Part shown: positions 5,656 to 11,882 of the stretch, one piece after another
Position numbering within the stretch: the stretch's first letter is position 1
Layout of the letters: the number at the start of each line of letters is the position of its first letter
Assembly (NCBI GenBank): GCA_003241285.1
Contig: QFOT01000046.1
Coordinates: forward strand, 1 to 14,198
DNA length: 14,198 nt
Reading direction: 5' to 3'
Source of the DNA: Micavibrio aeruginosavorus
GTDB lineage: Bacteria; Pseudomonadota; Alphaproteobacteria; Micavibrionales; Micavibrionaceae
Notes under the pieces: generated by a model
Databases searched by the model: none
Told to the model about the DNA's origin: nothing
Seen by the model: only the letters and a program-made list of their open reading frames with translations
Translations under genes and position numbers: made by a program

Positions 5656-6054
5656 ATGTCCCCTTCCCTGCTTCTTATCCTCGACTGGTTTTTGAATATT
5701 TTGCATTTCGCAATTGTCTTTATGCTGTGTTTCGGCTGGATCGCAAAGGCCACGCGTAAATTTCATCGGCTGCTGCTGTGCGTCGTAACACTTTGCTGGC
5801 TGGCGATTGGCCCGATGATAGGCAAGAATATCGGTTATTGCCCTGTCACTGATTGGGCATGGAATGTGCGCACGCTGCGCGGCGAAACCGATCTTGAATA
5901 CGGCTATATCAATTATCTCACGGAAAAACTCGGTATCTATATGTCAGACCAGACCACCGATTTAGTGGTCGGCATTATCTTCGGCTTTATCTGGCTGGCA
6001 ACGATCTTTCTCTGGGTGCGCGAATATAAAAGCAAGAAAATGCCAAAAGCATAG
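5656..6054 (+). CDS. DUF2784 family inner-membrane protein
   Basis: The 132-residue protein has about three to four membrane segments (roughly 4-30, 38-56 and 101-121). The family hallmarks are visible: a His in the first segment (His17), a Gly-Trp at 27-28, and the loop motif YCPVTDWAWNVRTLRG at 61-76, which corresponds to the CPLT...lR...G signature of DUF2784. A KSKK basic tail suggests a cytoplasmic C-terminus. No biochemical role is known for the family. It starts 5 nt after the GNAT stop and ends the operon. Confidence 0.8.
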   Translation: MSPSLLLILDWFLNILHFAIVFMLCFGWIAKATRKFHRLLLCVVTLCWLAIGPMIGKNIGYCPVTDWAWNVRTLRGETDLEYGYINYLTEKLGIYMSDQTTDLVVGIIFGFIWLATIFLWVREYKSKKMPKA

Positions 6055-6064
6055 AATAAAATTG

Positions 6065-6078
6065 CATGCGAAGGCATG
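6065..6078 (+). terminator. Weak hairpin after the lipoprotein-GNAT-DUF2784 operon
   Basis: CATGC (6065-6069), a GAAG loop and GCATG (6074-6078) form a 5-bp stem just after the stop at 6054, followed by TTATATTT. The stem is short and the T run is broken. Confidence 0.35.
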
Positions 6079-6119
6079 TTATATTTCGTAATTTAAATTG
6101 CACATACACACTTGCGTGT

Positions 6120-6153
6120 TCTTCAGATTCTTTTAATCACGAATCTTCAGATT
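6120..6153. repeat. Direct TCTTCAGATT repeats before the chemoreceptor gene
   Basis: TCTTCAGATT occurs at 6120-6129 and 6144-6153, 24 bp apart. The second copy sits in the imperfect dyad AATCT-TC-AGATT. AGATTC (6125-6130) and GAATCT (6141-6146) also form a 6-bp inverted repeat. The block lies 33 bp before the start codon, where an operator would be placed. No regulator can be named. Confidence 0.4.
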
Positions 6154-6185
6154 AGGGCTTACCCTCATACCAAAAGGATAAACCC

Positions 6186-7685
6186 ATGCCCAACGTACTG
6201 GCTTTTGCCCGCAAGAATTTAACCCGCCCGCCTTCCGAATGCTCTTTCATCGTCGACGCCCTCGACAGATCGCAAGCCGTCATTGAATTTAAAATGGATG
6301 GCACGATCATTAATGCCAACAAAAATTTCCTTGATGCGGTCGGGTATTCGCTCGATGAGATTTTCGACAAAAACCATTCCATATTCGTCGACCCGCTGGA
6401 GCGGAATGACGCCTATAGGGATTTCTGGGCAAGGCTTAATCGCGGCGAGTTTCAATCCGGGCAATACCGCCGCATCGGCAAAGGCGGCAGGGAAATCTGG
6501 ATCGAGGCCTCTTATAATCCCATTCTCGGCAAGAACGGACGCCCCGTCAAAGTCATTAAATTCGCTACCGAGATTACGCGGGACAAGCTCAGAAATGCCG
6601 ATTATGAAGGGCAACTGGCGGCGGTGAATAAATCGCAAGCGGTGATCGAATTCAAACTCGACGGCACGATCCTGAAAGCCAATGAGAATTTTCTTCATAC
6701 TCTCGGCTACACGTCTGACGAGATCGCGGGCCAGCATCACTCGATGTTCGTCGATCCGAAAGAAGCTGCCCTTCCGGCCTATCGCGAATTCTGGGCCTCC
6801 CTTGCGCGTGGTGAGTTCAAAGCTGCGCAATACCGCCGTATCGGCAAAGGCGGTAAGGAAGTATGGATCGAGGCTTCCTATAATCCCATTTTCGACATGA
6901 ACGGCAAACCGTTCAAGGTTGTCAAATATGCAACCGACATCACCTCCCAGATCGATCTTCTGAAGAACGTAAAGAATTTGATGGACCAGAATATGGAGGA
7001 GATCGATCAGGCTGTGCAGATGGTCAGCCATCAATCCGGCAGCGCCTCCAGCTCCTCCTCCCAGACGACATCGAATGTTCAGGCCGTGGCGAGCGGCGCG
7101 GAAGAGCTGCATGCCAGCGTGCAGGAAATTTCGCAGAATATGAGCAAATCGAAAACCGAAGCCGATGACGCCTATGAAAAAGTTTTATCCGCCGTCCATG
7201 AAACGGAAAAACTTGAAACGGCGGCGCAGGCCATGAACGGCATTGTCGAACTGATCCAGAATATCGCCAATCAGGTAAATCTCTTATCGCTCAACGCCAC
7301 GATCGAAGCGGCGCGCGCGGGCGAGGCCGGGAAAGGATTTGCCGTCGTTGCCAATGAAGTCAAAAATCTCGCCGGGCAGGCCTCCGATGCCACGTCGCAG
7401 ATCAGCACTGAAATTAATGGCGTGCAGACCGTCGTAAAAAACGTGGTGGAATCCCTCGATACGATCCGCAACTCCATCGACAAGGTCAGAAATTACGTGA
7501 CCAGCGTCGCCGGGGCCGTTGAGGAACAATCCGCCGTTGCGCAGGACATGTCGTCGAATATGCAGATCGCCTCACAGGCAGTATCGGACGTAACCGAAAG
7601 CATCTCGCAGATCGTCGCCGCCGCCGAACAGGTTAACGCCGCCGTGCTGCATGCGAAAGAAGCCGCGTCGAGCCTGGCAAAGTGA
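6186..7685 (+). CDS. Soluble PAS-PAS methyl-accepting chemotaxis protein, BdlA-like
   Basis: This 499-residue protein has no signal peptide or membrane segment, so it should sense an intracellular cue. Two PAS/PAC units lie at about 25-133 and 146-254; they are a 121-residue tandem duplication (SQAVIEFKMDGT at 29 and SQAVIEFKLDGT at 150; QYRRIGKGG in both). The C-terminal half is a chemoreceptor signalling coiled coil with the hairpin tip signature NLLSLNATIEAARAGEAGKGFAVVA spread over 365-389. The order PAS-PAS-MCP without transmembrane helices matches Pseudomonas BdlA, which controls biofilm dispersal, and other Aer-like sensors; the role here is inference. PAS domains of this type may bind heme or flavin. 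AAAAGGA 7 nt upstream supports the start. No che genes adjoin it. Confidence 0.92.
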   Translation: MPNVLAFARKNLTRPPSECSFIVDALDRSQAVIEFKMDGTIINANKNFLDAVGYSLDEIFDKNHSIFVDPLERNDAYRDFWARLNRGEFQSGQYRRIGKGGREIWIEASYNPILGKNGRPVKVIKFATEITRDKLRNADYEGQLAAVNKSQAVIEFKLDGTILKANENFLHTLGYTSDEIAGQHHSMFVDPKEAALPAYREFWASLARGEFKAAQYRRIGKGGKEVWIEASYNPIFDMNGKPFKVVKYATDITSQIDLLKNVKNLMDQNMEEIDQAVQMVSHQSGSASSSSSQTTSNVQAVASGAEELHASVQEISQNMSKSKTEADDAYEKVLSAVHETEKLETAAQAMNGIVELIQNIANQVNLLSLNATIEAARAGEAGKGFAVVANEVKNLAGQASDATSQISTEINGVQTVVKNVVESLDTIRNSIDKVRNYVTSVAGAVEEQSAVAQDMSSNMQIASQAVSDVTESISQIVAAAEQVNAAVLHAKEAASSLAK

Positions 7686-7687
7686 TG

Positions 7688-7709
7688 ACTGTTGCAAATC
7701 CACAACAGT
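7688..7709 (+). other. Inverted repeat after the chemoreceptor gene
   Basis: ACTGTTG (7688-7694) and CAACAGT (7703-7709) pair perfectly around 8 nt, 2 nt after the stop. No T run follows on the plus strand, so it is not a normal terminator. It could shield the 3' end of the mRNA. Confidence 0.35.
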
Positions 7710-7736
7710 TAAAAACCTTCTCAAAAACCAGGGGAA

Positions 7737-7766
7737 TGTTTTGACCGGAACTTTGTTCGCAAAACA
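7737..7766. promoter_or_regulatory. Inverted repeat upstream of the outer-membrane protein gene
   Basis: TGTTTTG (7737-7743) and CAAAACA (7760-7766) are perfect 7-bp arms around 16 nt, 32 bp before the ATG. TTGACC at 7741-7746 could be a -35 within it, but no good -10 is seen. An operator is possible. Confidence 0.3.
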
Positions 7767-7798
7767 CTGTCCAATCACTTGACTGAAAGAAAATTACA

Positions 7799-8389
7799 AT
7801 GAAGAAACTCCTTATGCTCGGCACTTGCCTGATCGCCGTTGCCGCAACGCCGGCAAAAGCCGAAACCTATACAGATAACCGTGAAGGTTCCCTCTCCTCC
7901 CTGTCCGGTCTTTATGCCGGTGCTTATGGCGGCTATGACTGGACGGATGCCGATGTATCCGGCGCGGGCAATGTACAGGGTTTCGATTACGGTGTATTTG
8001 CTGGTTACAAGATCGACTATATCCTCGACAAAACCGTTAACCGTCTCGGCCTTGGCCTCAATGGTGCGGTTGAAGGCTTCTACGGCTGGTCCGAAGCCGA
8101 TGACGGCGATTTCGACAAAGAAAACGAATGGGGTGTATCGTTCCGTCCGGGCCTGTCTTTCATCAATGAATATGCTCACGGCCTGAATCCGTATGGTATC
8201 TTCGGCTGGAGACGCACGGAATTCGAAGGAACCGATCTTGACGGTTTCGAACTCGGTATCGGAACTGAATTTGTCGCCTACGGCAATTTCGGCGTCCGCC
8301 TCGATTACTCCCATACATTCTATGAAGACGATAACGGCCTTGATCCTGACTCCAACGATCTTCGCCTCGGCCTTGCCTATCACTTCTAG
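7799..8389 (+). CDS. Outer-membrane beta-barrel protein (opacity/OmpA-like porin fold)
   Basis: The 196-residue product has a signal peptide (residues 1-21, ending TPAKA, cleavage before Glu22). The mature chain consists of alternating strands rich in Gly, Tyr, Phe and acidic residues: GLYAGAYGGYDW, NVQGFDYGVFAGYKIDY, LGLGLNGAVEGFYGW, EWGVSFRPGLSFI, YGIFGWRRTEF, FELGIGTEFVAYGNFGVRLDYSHTFY. It ends in LRLGLAYHF. The terminal Phe and alternating hydrophobic pattern are the signal recognised by the BAM complex. About eight strands fit the length. It is likely a structural or adhesion-type small barrel. It stands alone, with a strong terminator after it and only a weak GAAAGA site before it. Confidence 0.88.
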   Translation: MKKLLMLGTCLIAVAATPAKAETYTDNREGSLSSLSGLYAGAYGGYDWTDADVSGAGNVQGFDYGVFAGYKIDYILDKTVNRLGLGLNGAVEGFYGWSEADDGDFDKENEWGVSFRPGLSFINEYAHGLNPYGIFGWRRTEFEGTDLDGFELGIGTEFVAYGNFGVRLDYSHTFYEDDNGLDPDSNDLRLGLAYHF

Positions 8390-8396
8390 TCTTTTC

Positions 8397-8421
8397 AAAA
8401 CCCCGGGCAACCGGGGTTTTT
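8397..8421 (+). terminator. Strong intrinsic terminator with GCAA tetraloop
   Basis: AAAACCCCGG pairs with CCGGGGTTTT around the GNRA-type loop GCAA (8407-8410), and T 8417-8421 follow. It ends the outer-membrane protein transcript, 8 nt past the stop. Confidence 0.92.
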
Positions 8422-8432
8422 CTTTGCCGAAT

Positions 8433-8460
8433 TTGACAGCAGGAAACAAAATTCTGTAAA
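8433..8460 (+). promoter_or_regulatory. Promoter of the second H-x-D paralogue
   Basis: A consensus -35 TTGACA (8433-8438) is followed by 16 bp and TGTAAA (8455-8460), then 9 nt to the ATG at 8470. The predicted transcript would have almost no leader. The block matches that before 3210. Confidence 0.6.
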
Positions 8461-8469
8461 ACCTTTGGT

Positions 8470-9090
8470 ATGAGTAAGGATTTATTGCGTCAGCTTCACT
8501 GCGCCCGGACCTATGGCGATGTCTACAGCGTCCCCTTGCCGCTGACTGTGAGAGCTTTGCAAAATCTCGATGTGTTTTCTTCCCTGCAGCAAAGCGCGTT
8601 CTGGACACCGTCTTACGGGCAGAAACCCCCTGCCGAAATGCTCGAAGCTGCCGCAGCGACCTTGGCGTTTGACCGTCAAATCGAATTGCCGTCGCCGCAG
8701 GAATGGAATTTCCGCGCACACCGGCATTTCAACGAAATGGTGCTGGAGCGTGTTGACAGGATGCATCCTGATTATCTTTTCGAACCGCGCAAAAGAGTAT
8801 ATCTCGCCTCGGACGAAGCCGGGACGATGATCGTTTCTCATGAAGATACGCTCGATATTATCAGCCGCGACCCAGACAGCCGCCATATTCTTGATCTTGA
8901 AATGGATGAAAAGCATAACAGCTGTATTTTGATGCATATCGAGAGGCTCGCGCCACAATTCAGCGAAGCAGCGAAGCCTGCGCCGCTTCATAGCGTCACG
9001 ATGATGTGCGGCGCGACGCTTCACAAACGCCCCGGCCATGCGTCACGTGAAAGAGTCTTCTTTCACGCTTCTGCTTTCACGGCTGACTGA
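8470..9090 (+). CDS. Uncharacterised protein with 2OG/Fe(II)-oxygenase-like HxD...H...R pattern (paralogue 2)
   Basis: This 206-residue soluble protein is a divergent paralogue of the 3210-3944 product, aligned without gaps over the core. Conserved are TYGDVYSVPLP at 14-24, the H-x-D pair His99 and Asp101, RKRVYL at 107-112, VSHEDTL with His124, and GATLHKRPG with His185, then Arg195 ten residues on. The H-x-D to distal His gap is 86 residues here and 85 in the other copy. These are the positions expected of Fe(II) and 2-oxoglutarate ligands in the double-stranded beta-helix oxygenases. No reaction can be proposed. There is no Shine-Dalgarno, and the promoter lies 9 nt upstream, suggesting leaderless or near-leaderless expression. 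Its last 14 bp overlap the convergent hydrolase gene. Confidence 0.82.
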   Translation: MSKDLLRQLHCARTYGDVYSVPLPLTVRALQNLDVFSSLQQSAFWTPSYGQKPPAEMLEAAAATLAFDRQIELPSPQEWNFRAHRHFNEMVLERVDRMHPDYLFEPRKRVYLASDEAGTMIVSHEDTLDIISRDPDSRHILDLEMDEKHNSCILMHIERLAPQFSEAAKPAPLHSVTMMCGATLHKRPGHASRERVFFHASAFTAD

Positions 9091-9943
9091 TATCAAGACG
9101 GGCCACCAGCCCCTTATGATCGCTGAGCAGATTATTACCGACCGTGCCGATGGATTTTGCGCTGACGCCGCGCCCGAGTATGACATCGACGCCGTCGGCG
9201 CTGCGCGCAATCTCCCGAAGACCGCTTTCCGATAAAAACATTCGGTAATTGGCTTCGTCTTCCGCGCGGTTTCTTTTCAAATTGAAATCTCCCACCACGA
9301 TCACCCTGCCCCCTGCAGGCAGGGCCAGCAATATCTCCGCCAGTTGCAATTCACGCGTCATTATATCGTTCAGTGAGTCGCCGGCATCGAGATGCGTATT
9401 GAAAACGGGAATGCCCTTCATTTCGATTTGCTGATAGCCTTTATGGGCGAGGCAGTCATTCTTTTCGCCGAACAGCCCGTTGCATTTGGAATACATTTTC
9501 TCGTCCTTGGCAGTGAAGCGCACATGGCCGCTGATGGAGAGGCCGGAATTGAATCTCGTATACAGGCGCGATTGCGCTTCCTCGTTTTCAGCCCATCCCA
9601 TAAAATTTTCCTGATAGGCGACGAGATCGAATTTCTCCGATAATTTCGACAGACAGGCTACGCGGTCGTCGCGGTAATCGGGATTGGCCTTGAAAGGCAG
9701 GCGCTGGACATTCATCGACAAAACCGTCACCTCGCCTTTTTCGTTTCCGGCCAAAGAAAAAGGCCCGGATACCGGACCTTGCGAATTACTGAGCGTTTCG
9801 ACCTGAGGCAGGTCCATTTTGCATTGCGCCGGAACAGGGGCGGATTGCGGCAAAGGCTGGGCGGATCCGCATGTGACGAGCGCACCTAGCGCGGTAACGG
9901 TCATATATTTTTTACGAAGCACGAAGTAATTCCCTGAAAACAT
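9077..9943 (-). CDS. Exported endonuclease/exonuclease/phosphatase-fold hydrolase, sphingomyelinase-like
   Basis: The 288-residue protein has the EEP catalytic core from about 72 to 285: Asn78 (SMNVQ), the metal ligand Glu112 (YQEN), His184 (NTHLDAG), Asp219 and Asn221 (VGDFNLK), Asp253, and the terminal SDH at 274-276. The segment RLYTRFNSGLSISG, the paired Cys at 154 and 164, and HLDAG recall bacterial sphingomyelinase/phosphodiesterase members more than DNA-repair nucleases; substrate is inference. An N-terminal basic and hydrophobic stretch (residues 8-28, ending GSA, with Cys25 as a poor lipobox) indicates export. Starting at Met14 would remove the positive residues, so the GTG/ATG at 9943 is kept although no Shine-Dalgarno is seen. 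A 15-bp palindrome touches the start. Confidence 0.85.
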   Translation of the reverse strand: MFSGNYFVLRKKYMTVTALGALVTCGSAQPLPQSAPVPAQCKMDLPQVETLSNSQGPVSGPFSLAGNEKGEVTVLSMNVQRLPFKANPDYRDDRVACLSKLSEKFDLVAYQENFMGWAENEEAQSRLYTRFNSGLSISGHVRFTAKDEKMYSKCNGLFGEKNDCLAHKGYQQIEMKGIPVFNTHLDAGDSLNDIMTRELQLAEILLALPAGGRVIVVGDFNLKRNRAEDEANYRMFLSESGLREIARSADGVDVILGRGVSAKSIGTVGNNLLSDHKGLVARLDISQP

Positions 9944-9946
9944 TAT

Positions 9947-9961
9947 TATTGCGCCGCAATA
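9947..9961. promoter_or_regulatory. Perfect palindrome next to the hydrolase start codon
   Basis: TATTGCG, a central C and CGCAATA form a 15-bp perfect dyad, 3 bp from the ATG of the leftward hydrolase gene. It takes the place of a ribosome binding site. It could be an operator or a start-codon-proximal hairpin. Confidence 0.4.
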
Positions 9962-10080
9962 TATCCGATTCTCCTCCCTGAAACTATTTTGAAAAAAATC
10001 ATGGCAGGGTTCAGCTTTTATTAACCCCGATCAAATATTATGGGAACAAATAAGAATTAATTATAAATGAGGGTGTACTA

Positions 10081-10680
10081 ATGGGCAAAGCGCCAACCAA
10101 TCTTCTACCGCAGAGTTTTAAGCAAGCCGCCGAACAGAAAAGCGATGTCGGCGTTTTGAAGCCCCTACAGTTTGTAGAGCATAAGGGGGAACCGGGCGCG
10201 GTTTTCCGAACAAGCATTAGAGATGCAAAAGGCGAGGTTCATGCCGCTAATACTTTCATGACCGATGCCCAGATGAAAAACTCGATTGATAAGCTGATGA
10301 CAGATCATCTAAAGCACGATCATCTCGATAAGAATGTCGCTACGTTGCGCGAAGCGCGGGCCGATCTTAAGGGCATCGTGAATAGCGGTATAGACCTGCC
10401 CAATGCCACCGCCGCCGACATATCGCGCATGTCGCCTCTGGATAGTTTGAAAATCTCATCTCCCGAACTTCCAAATCACGGGATCAAGAGTGATGTAATT
10501 GGCAATATCATTAAAAACTCGGATGAATTCGGACAGGCGGCAAAGGCGGCGGAAAAAACTGCCATCGCCGTCAAGACCGAGCTGGAAGGATCAACTTATA
10601 TCTCTCCGCGTGAAGGCGCTGAGATCGCCGGAGATACTTCCCGCATTTCAACCAAGCTGAGCCTTAACCTCGCGCCGTAA
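10081..10680 (+). CDS. Hypothetical cytoplasmic protein, 199 residues
   Basis: ATG 10081 follows a GAGGGTG ribosome site by about 8 nt, which makes the start firm. The protein has no signal peptide or membrane segment. An N-terminal half with a short beta-like part (LKPLQFVEHKGEPGAVFRTSIRDAKGE, broken at about 27-53) leads into a helical, charged region (NSIDKLMTDHLKHDHLDKNVATLREARADL, about 67-97). A Ser/Pro-containing linker and an Ala/Lys helix (about 150-170) follow. His-rich HLKHDH at 76-81 could bind metal, but this is a guess. I recognise no family. It stands alone, closed by a GC-rich hairpin, with AT-rich DNA upstream. Confidence 0.72.
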   Translation: MGKAPTNLLPQSFKQAAEQKSDVGVLKPLQFVEHKGEPGAVFRTSIRDAKGEVHAANTFMTDAQMKNSIDKLMTDHLKHDHLDKNVATLREARADLKGIVNSGIDLPNATAADISRMSPLDSLKISSPELPNHGIKSDVIGNIIKNSDEFGQAAKAAEKTAIAVKTELEGSTYISPREGAEIAGDTSRISTKLSLNLAP

Positions 10681-10695
10681 ATAACCTTAAATACC

Positions 10696-10723
10696 GCGCC
10701 GCACTAGCTGCGGCGCAGCTTCT
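10696..10723 (+). terminator. GC-rich hairpin terminator
   Basis: GCGCCGCA (10696-10703) pairs with TGCGGCGC (10709-10716) around a 5-nt loop, followed by AGCTTCTTT. The stem is strong and the T tract imperfect. It lies 16 nt after the 199-residue gene. Confidence 0.65.
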
Positions 10724-10815
10724 TTATGTTTCGCAATATCCTGAGAGTTTTTCTATGCTGGAAAACAAATAGCGCTTCGGCGTTTGCGGTTTTACTCTTG
10801 CGTAAGGATATTCCA

Positions 10816-11211
10816 ATGAACACCATGGCTCCGGCGAGCGACTTCACGATTGTCGCCCAGCCTGTTAAATTCACCTTCGAAAACCCCCATTTTCCTATCG
10901 ACGACAAAGTCGATAATTTGATCGGAAAAATTTCTGCTTCTGCTTCGGCCTGTCTCGTCAACATGCATCTTGAGGATTTCACGCGCGACCTTACGCGGGA
11001 ATCTTTAAAGGCCAGCCCCGGCGATGTTTTAAAAATAACACAAGCCGTTTCGGCCAGAACCGAAAAAGCCTTGGGTGATCCTGATCTTCATTCGTCTTTT
11101 AAAGAATTGTGGTCTGCATGGAAAACACAAGGTTTCCCATACAGGCTGGACAGGATCCCCGTGCGTCAGGCTGCAAGCTTCGCCGCGATGCCCGCAACTC
11201 TTGCGCCGTAA
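10816..11211 (+). CDS. Hypothetical cytoplasmic protein, 131 residues
   Basis: ATG 10816 has a good TAAGGA site 7 nt upstream; the longer frame from 10726 has none and begins in the terminator tail, so it is rejected. The product shows no signal peptide or membrane span. It has a short beta-like segment (FTIVAQPVKFTFENPHFPI, 10-28), then mostly helices (VDNLIGKISASASACLVNMHLEDF and later KELWSAWKTQGFPYRLDRIP). I recognise no family. Its last 46 bp overlap the 3' end of the convergent flavodoxin-type gene, so the C-terminal AASFAAMPATLAP is encoded opposite that gene. No partner is evident. Confidence 0.65.
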   Translation: MNTMAPASDFTIVAQPVKFTFENPHFPIDDKVDNLIGKISASASACLVNMHLEDFTRDLTRESLKASPGDVLKITQAVSARTEKALGDPDLHSSFKELWSAWKTQGFPYRLDRIPVRQAASFAAMPATLAP

Positions 11212-11747
11212 ATCTCGGCGGTTTTCAAGTCGCCCTCTGGGATCGATCCTTCCGGTGCGACATTCTCCGCTTGCGTCATGACACCTAAAAAAGATCCAAG
11301 CCGGTTGACCTGATGTCCCCCGCGCTGATGCGCCTCGCCCTCCTGTTGTGCGGCAGGTTCTCCAAGCGATACCCAGATCATGCCGTGCTGCGCCGCTAAA
11401 ATCGAAAACTGTTTCAGCGTTGCGAGTTTATCACCGCTTAAGGAATGCGAATTGGTGAAACCGCCCGATACTTTGTTCTTCCACTCTTGGGTGAACCAGG
11501 GCTTTGATGACGCATCGGCGAAAATCTTGAACTGCGCGGAAGCGGCTCCCATATAGGTTGGCGCGCCGAAGATAATCGCATCGGCGTCTTTGAGCGCCGC
11601 CCATTCCGCGTCGGTAATCTTACCCTCCGCGCTGATCGGAATTAATTGCGCTGCGCCTTTTTCGCCTGCGCCCCTGGCAACCGCCTTGGCGACAACCTCT
11701 GTGTGGCCGTAGCCTGAATGATAAACAATCGCTGTTTTAACTGACAT
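11166..11747 (-). CDS. Flavodoxin-fold NAD(P)H:quinone oxidoreductase, WrbA-like
   Basis: This 193-residue protein has the flavodoxin fold. The FMN-phosphate loop is YHSGYGHTEVVA (9-20), after a first strand AIVY. GAPTYMGAASAQFK (61-74) is the second flavin loop, and WVSLGEP (125-131) the third. WrbA-type enzymes reduce quinones by two electrons with NAD(P)H and so avoid semiquinone stress; the exact subtype could also be a general FMN reductase. GGAGATC with 8-nt spacing supports the ATG at 11747. It is divergent from an HxlR regulator 135 bp away, a common control pairing. Its 3' end overlaps the convergent hypothetical gene by 46 bp. Confidence 0.9.
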   Translation of the reverse strand: MSVKTAIVYHSGYGHTEVVAKAVARGAGEKGAAQLIPISAEGKITDAEWAALKDADAIIFGAPTYMGAASAQFKIFADASSKPWFTQEWKNKVSGGFTNSHSLSGDKLATLKQFSILAAQHGMIWVSLGEPAAQQEGEAHQRGGHQVNRLGSFLGVMTQAENVAPEGSIPEGDLKTAEIYGARVAGIAAKLAA

Positions 11748-11780
11748 TTTTGATCTCCATTTAATACTTGATATATAAAA

Positions 11781-11850
11781 GTAACTATGTAAGGATTATA
11801 TACAGAGCGCCGAAAAAGATTGAAGTAGGCACTTTTGCGTTACTAGTTAC
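11781..11850. promoter_or_regulatory. Divergent promoter/operator region between quinone reductase and HxlR gene
   Basis: On the minus strand a perfect TATAAT (complement of 11795-11800, in TGTATATAAT) should drive the reductase, with a weak -35. GTAACTA at 11781-11787 would fall at its transcription start. Its inverted copy TAGTTAC lies at 11844-11850, joined to a direct GTTAC at 11839-11843. These GTTAC units are the best candidates for HxlR-family binding sites. On the plus strand TTGATA at 11768 may be a -35 for the regulator gene. Confidence 0.45.
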
Positions 11851-11882
11851 CAGGCGGAAACCTCCAACAAGCACTGACAGTC

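Noticed and set aside
6219..7112. 297-codon minus-strand frame within the chemoreceptor gene
   Set aside because: It mirrors the PAS coding sequence; the plus strand has clear domains and a ribosome site.
7775..8719. 314-codon minus-strand frame across the outer-membrane protein gene
   Set aside because: It is antisense to a gene with a signal peptide and barrel pattern, crosses a strong terminator and has no recognisable features.
10726..10815. Longer N-terminus for the 131-residue protein
   Set aside because: No ribosome site precedes it and it starts in the terminator tail; ATG 10816 has TAAGGA at proper distance.
10669..11215. Both hypothetical genes ending in GCGCCGTAAAT (Leu-Ala-Pro stop)
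   Set aside because: The second copy lies opposite the reductase coding region and no homology extends further, so it looks coincidental.
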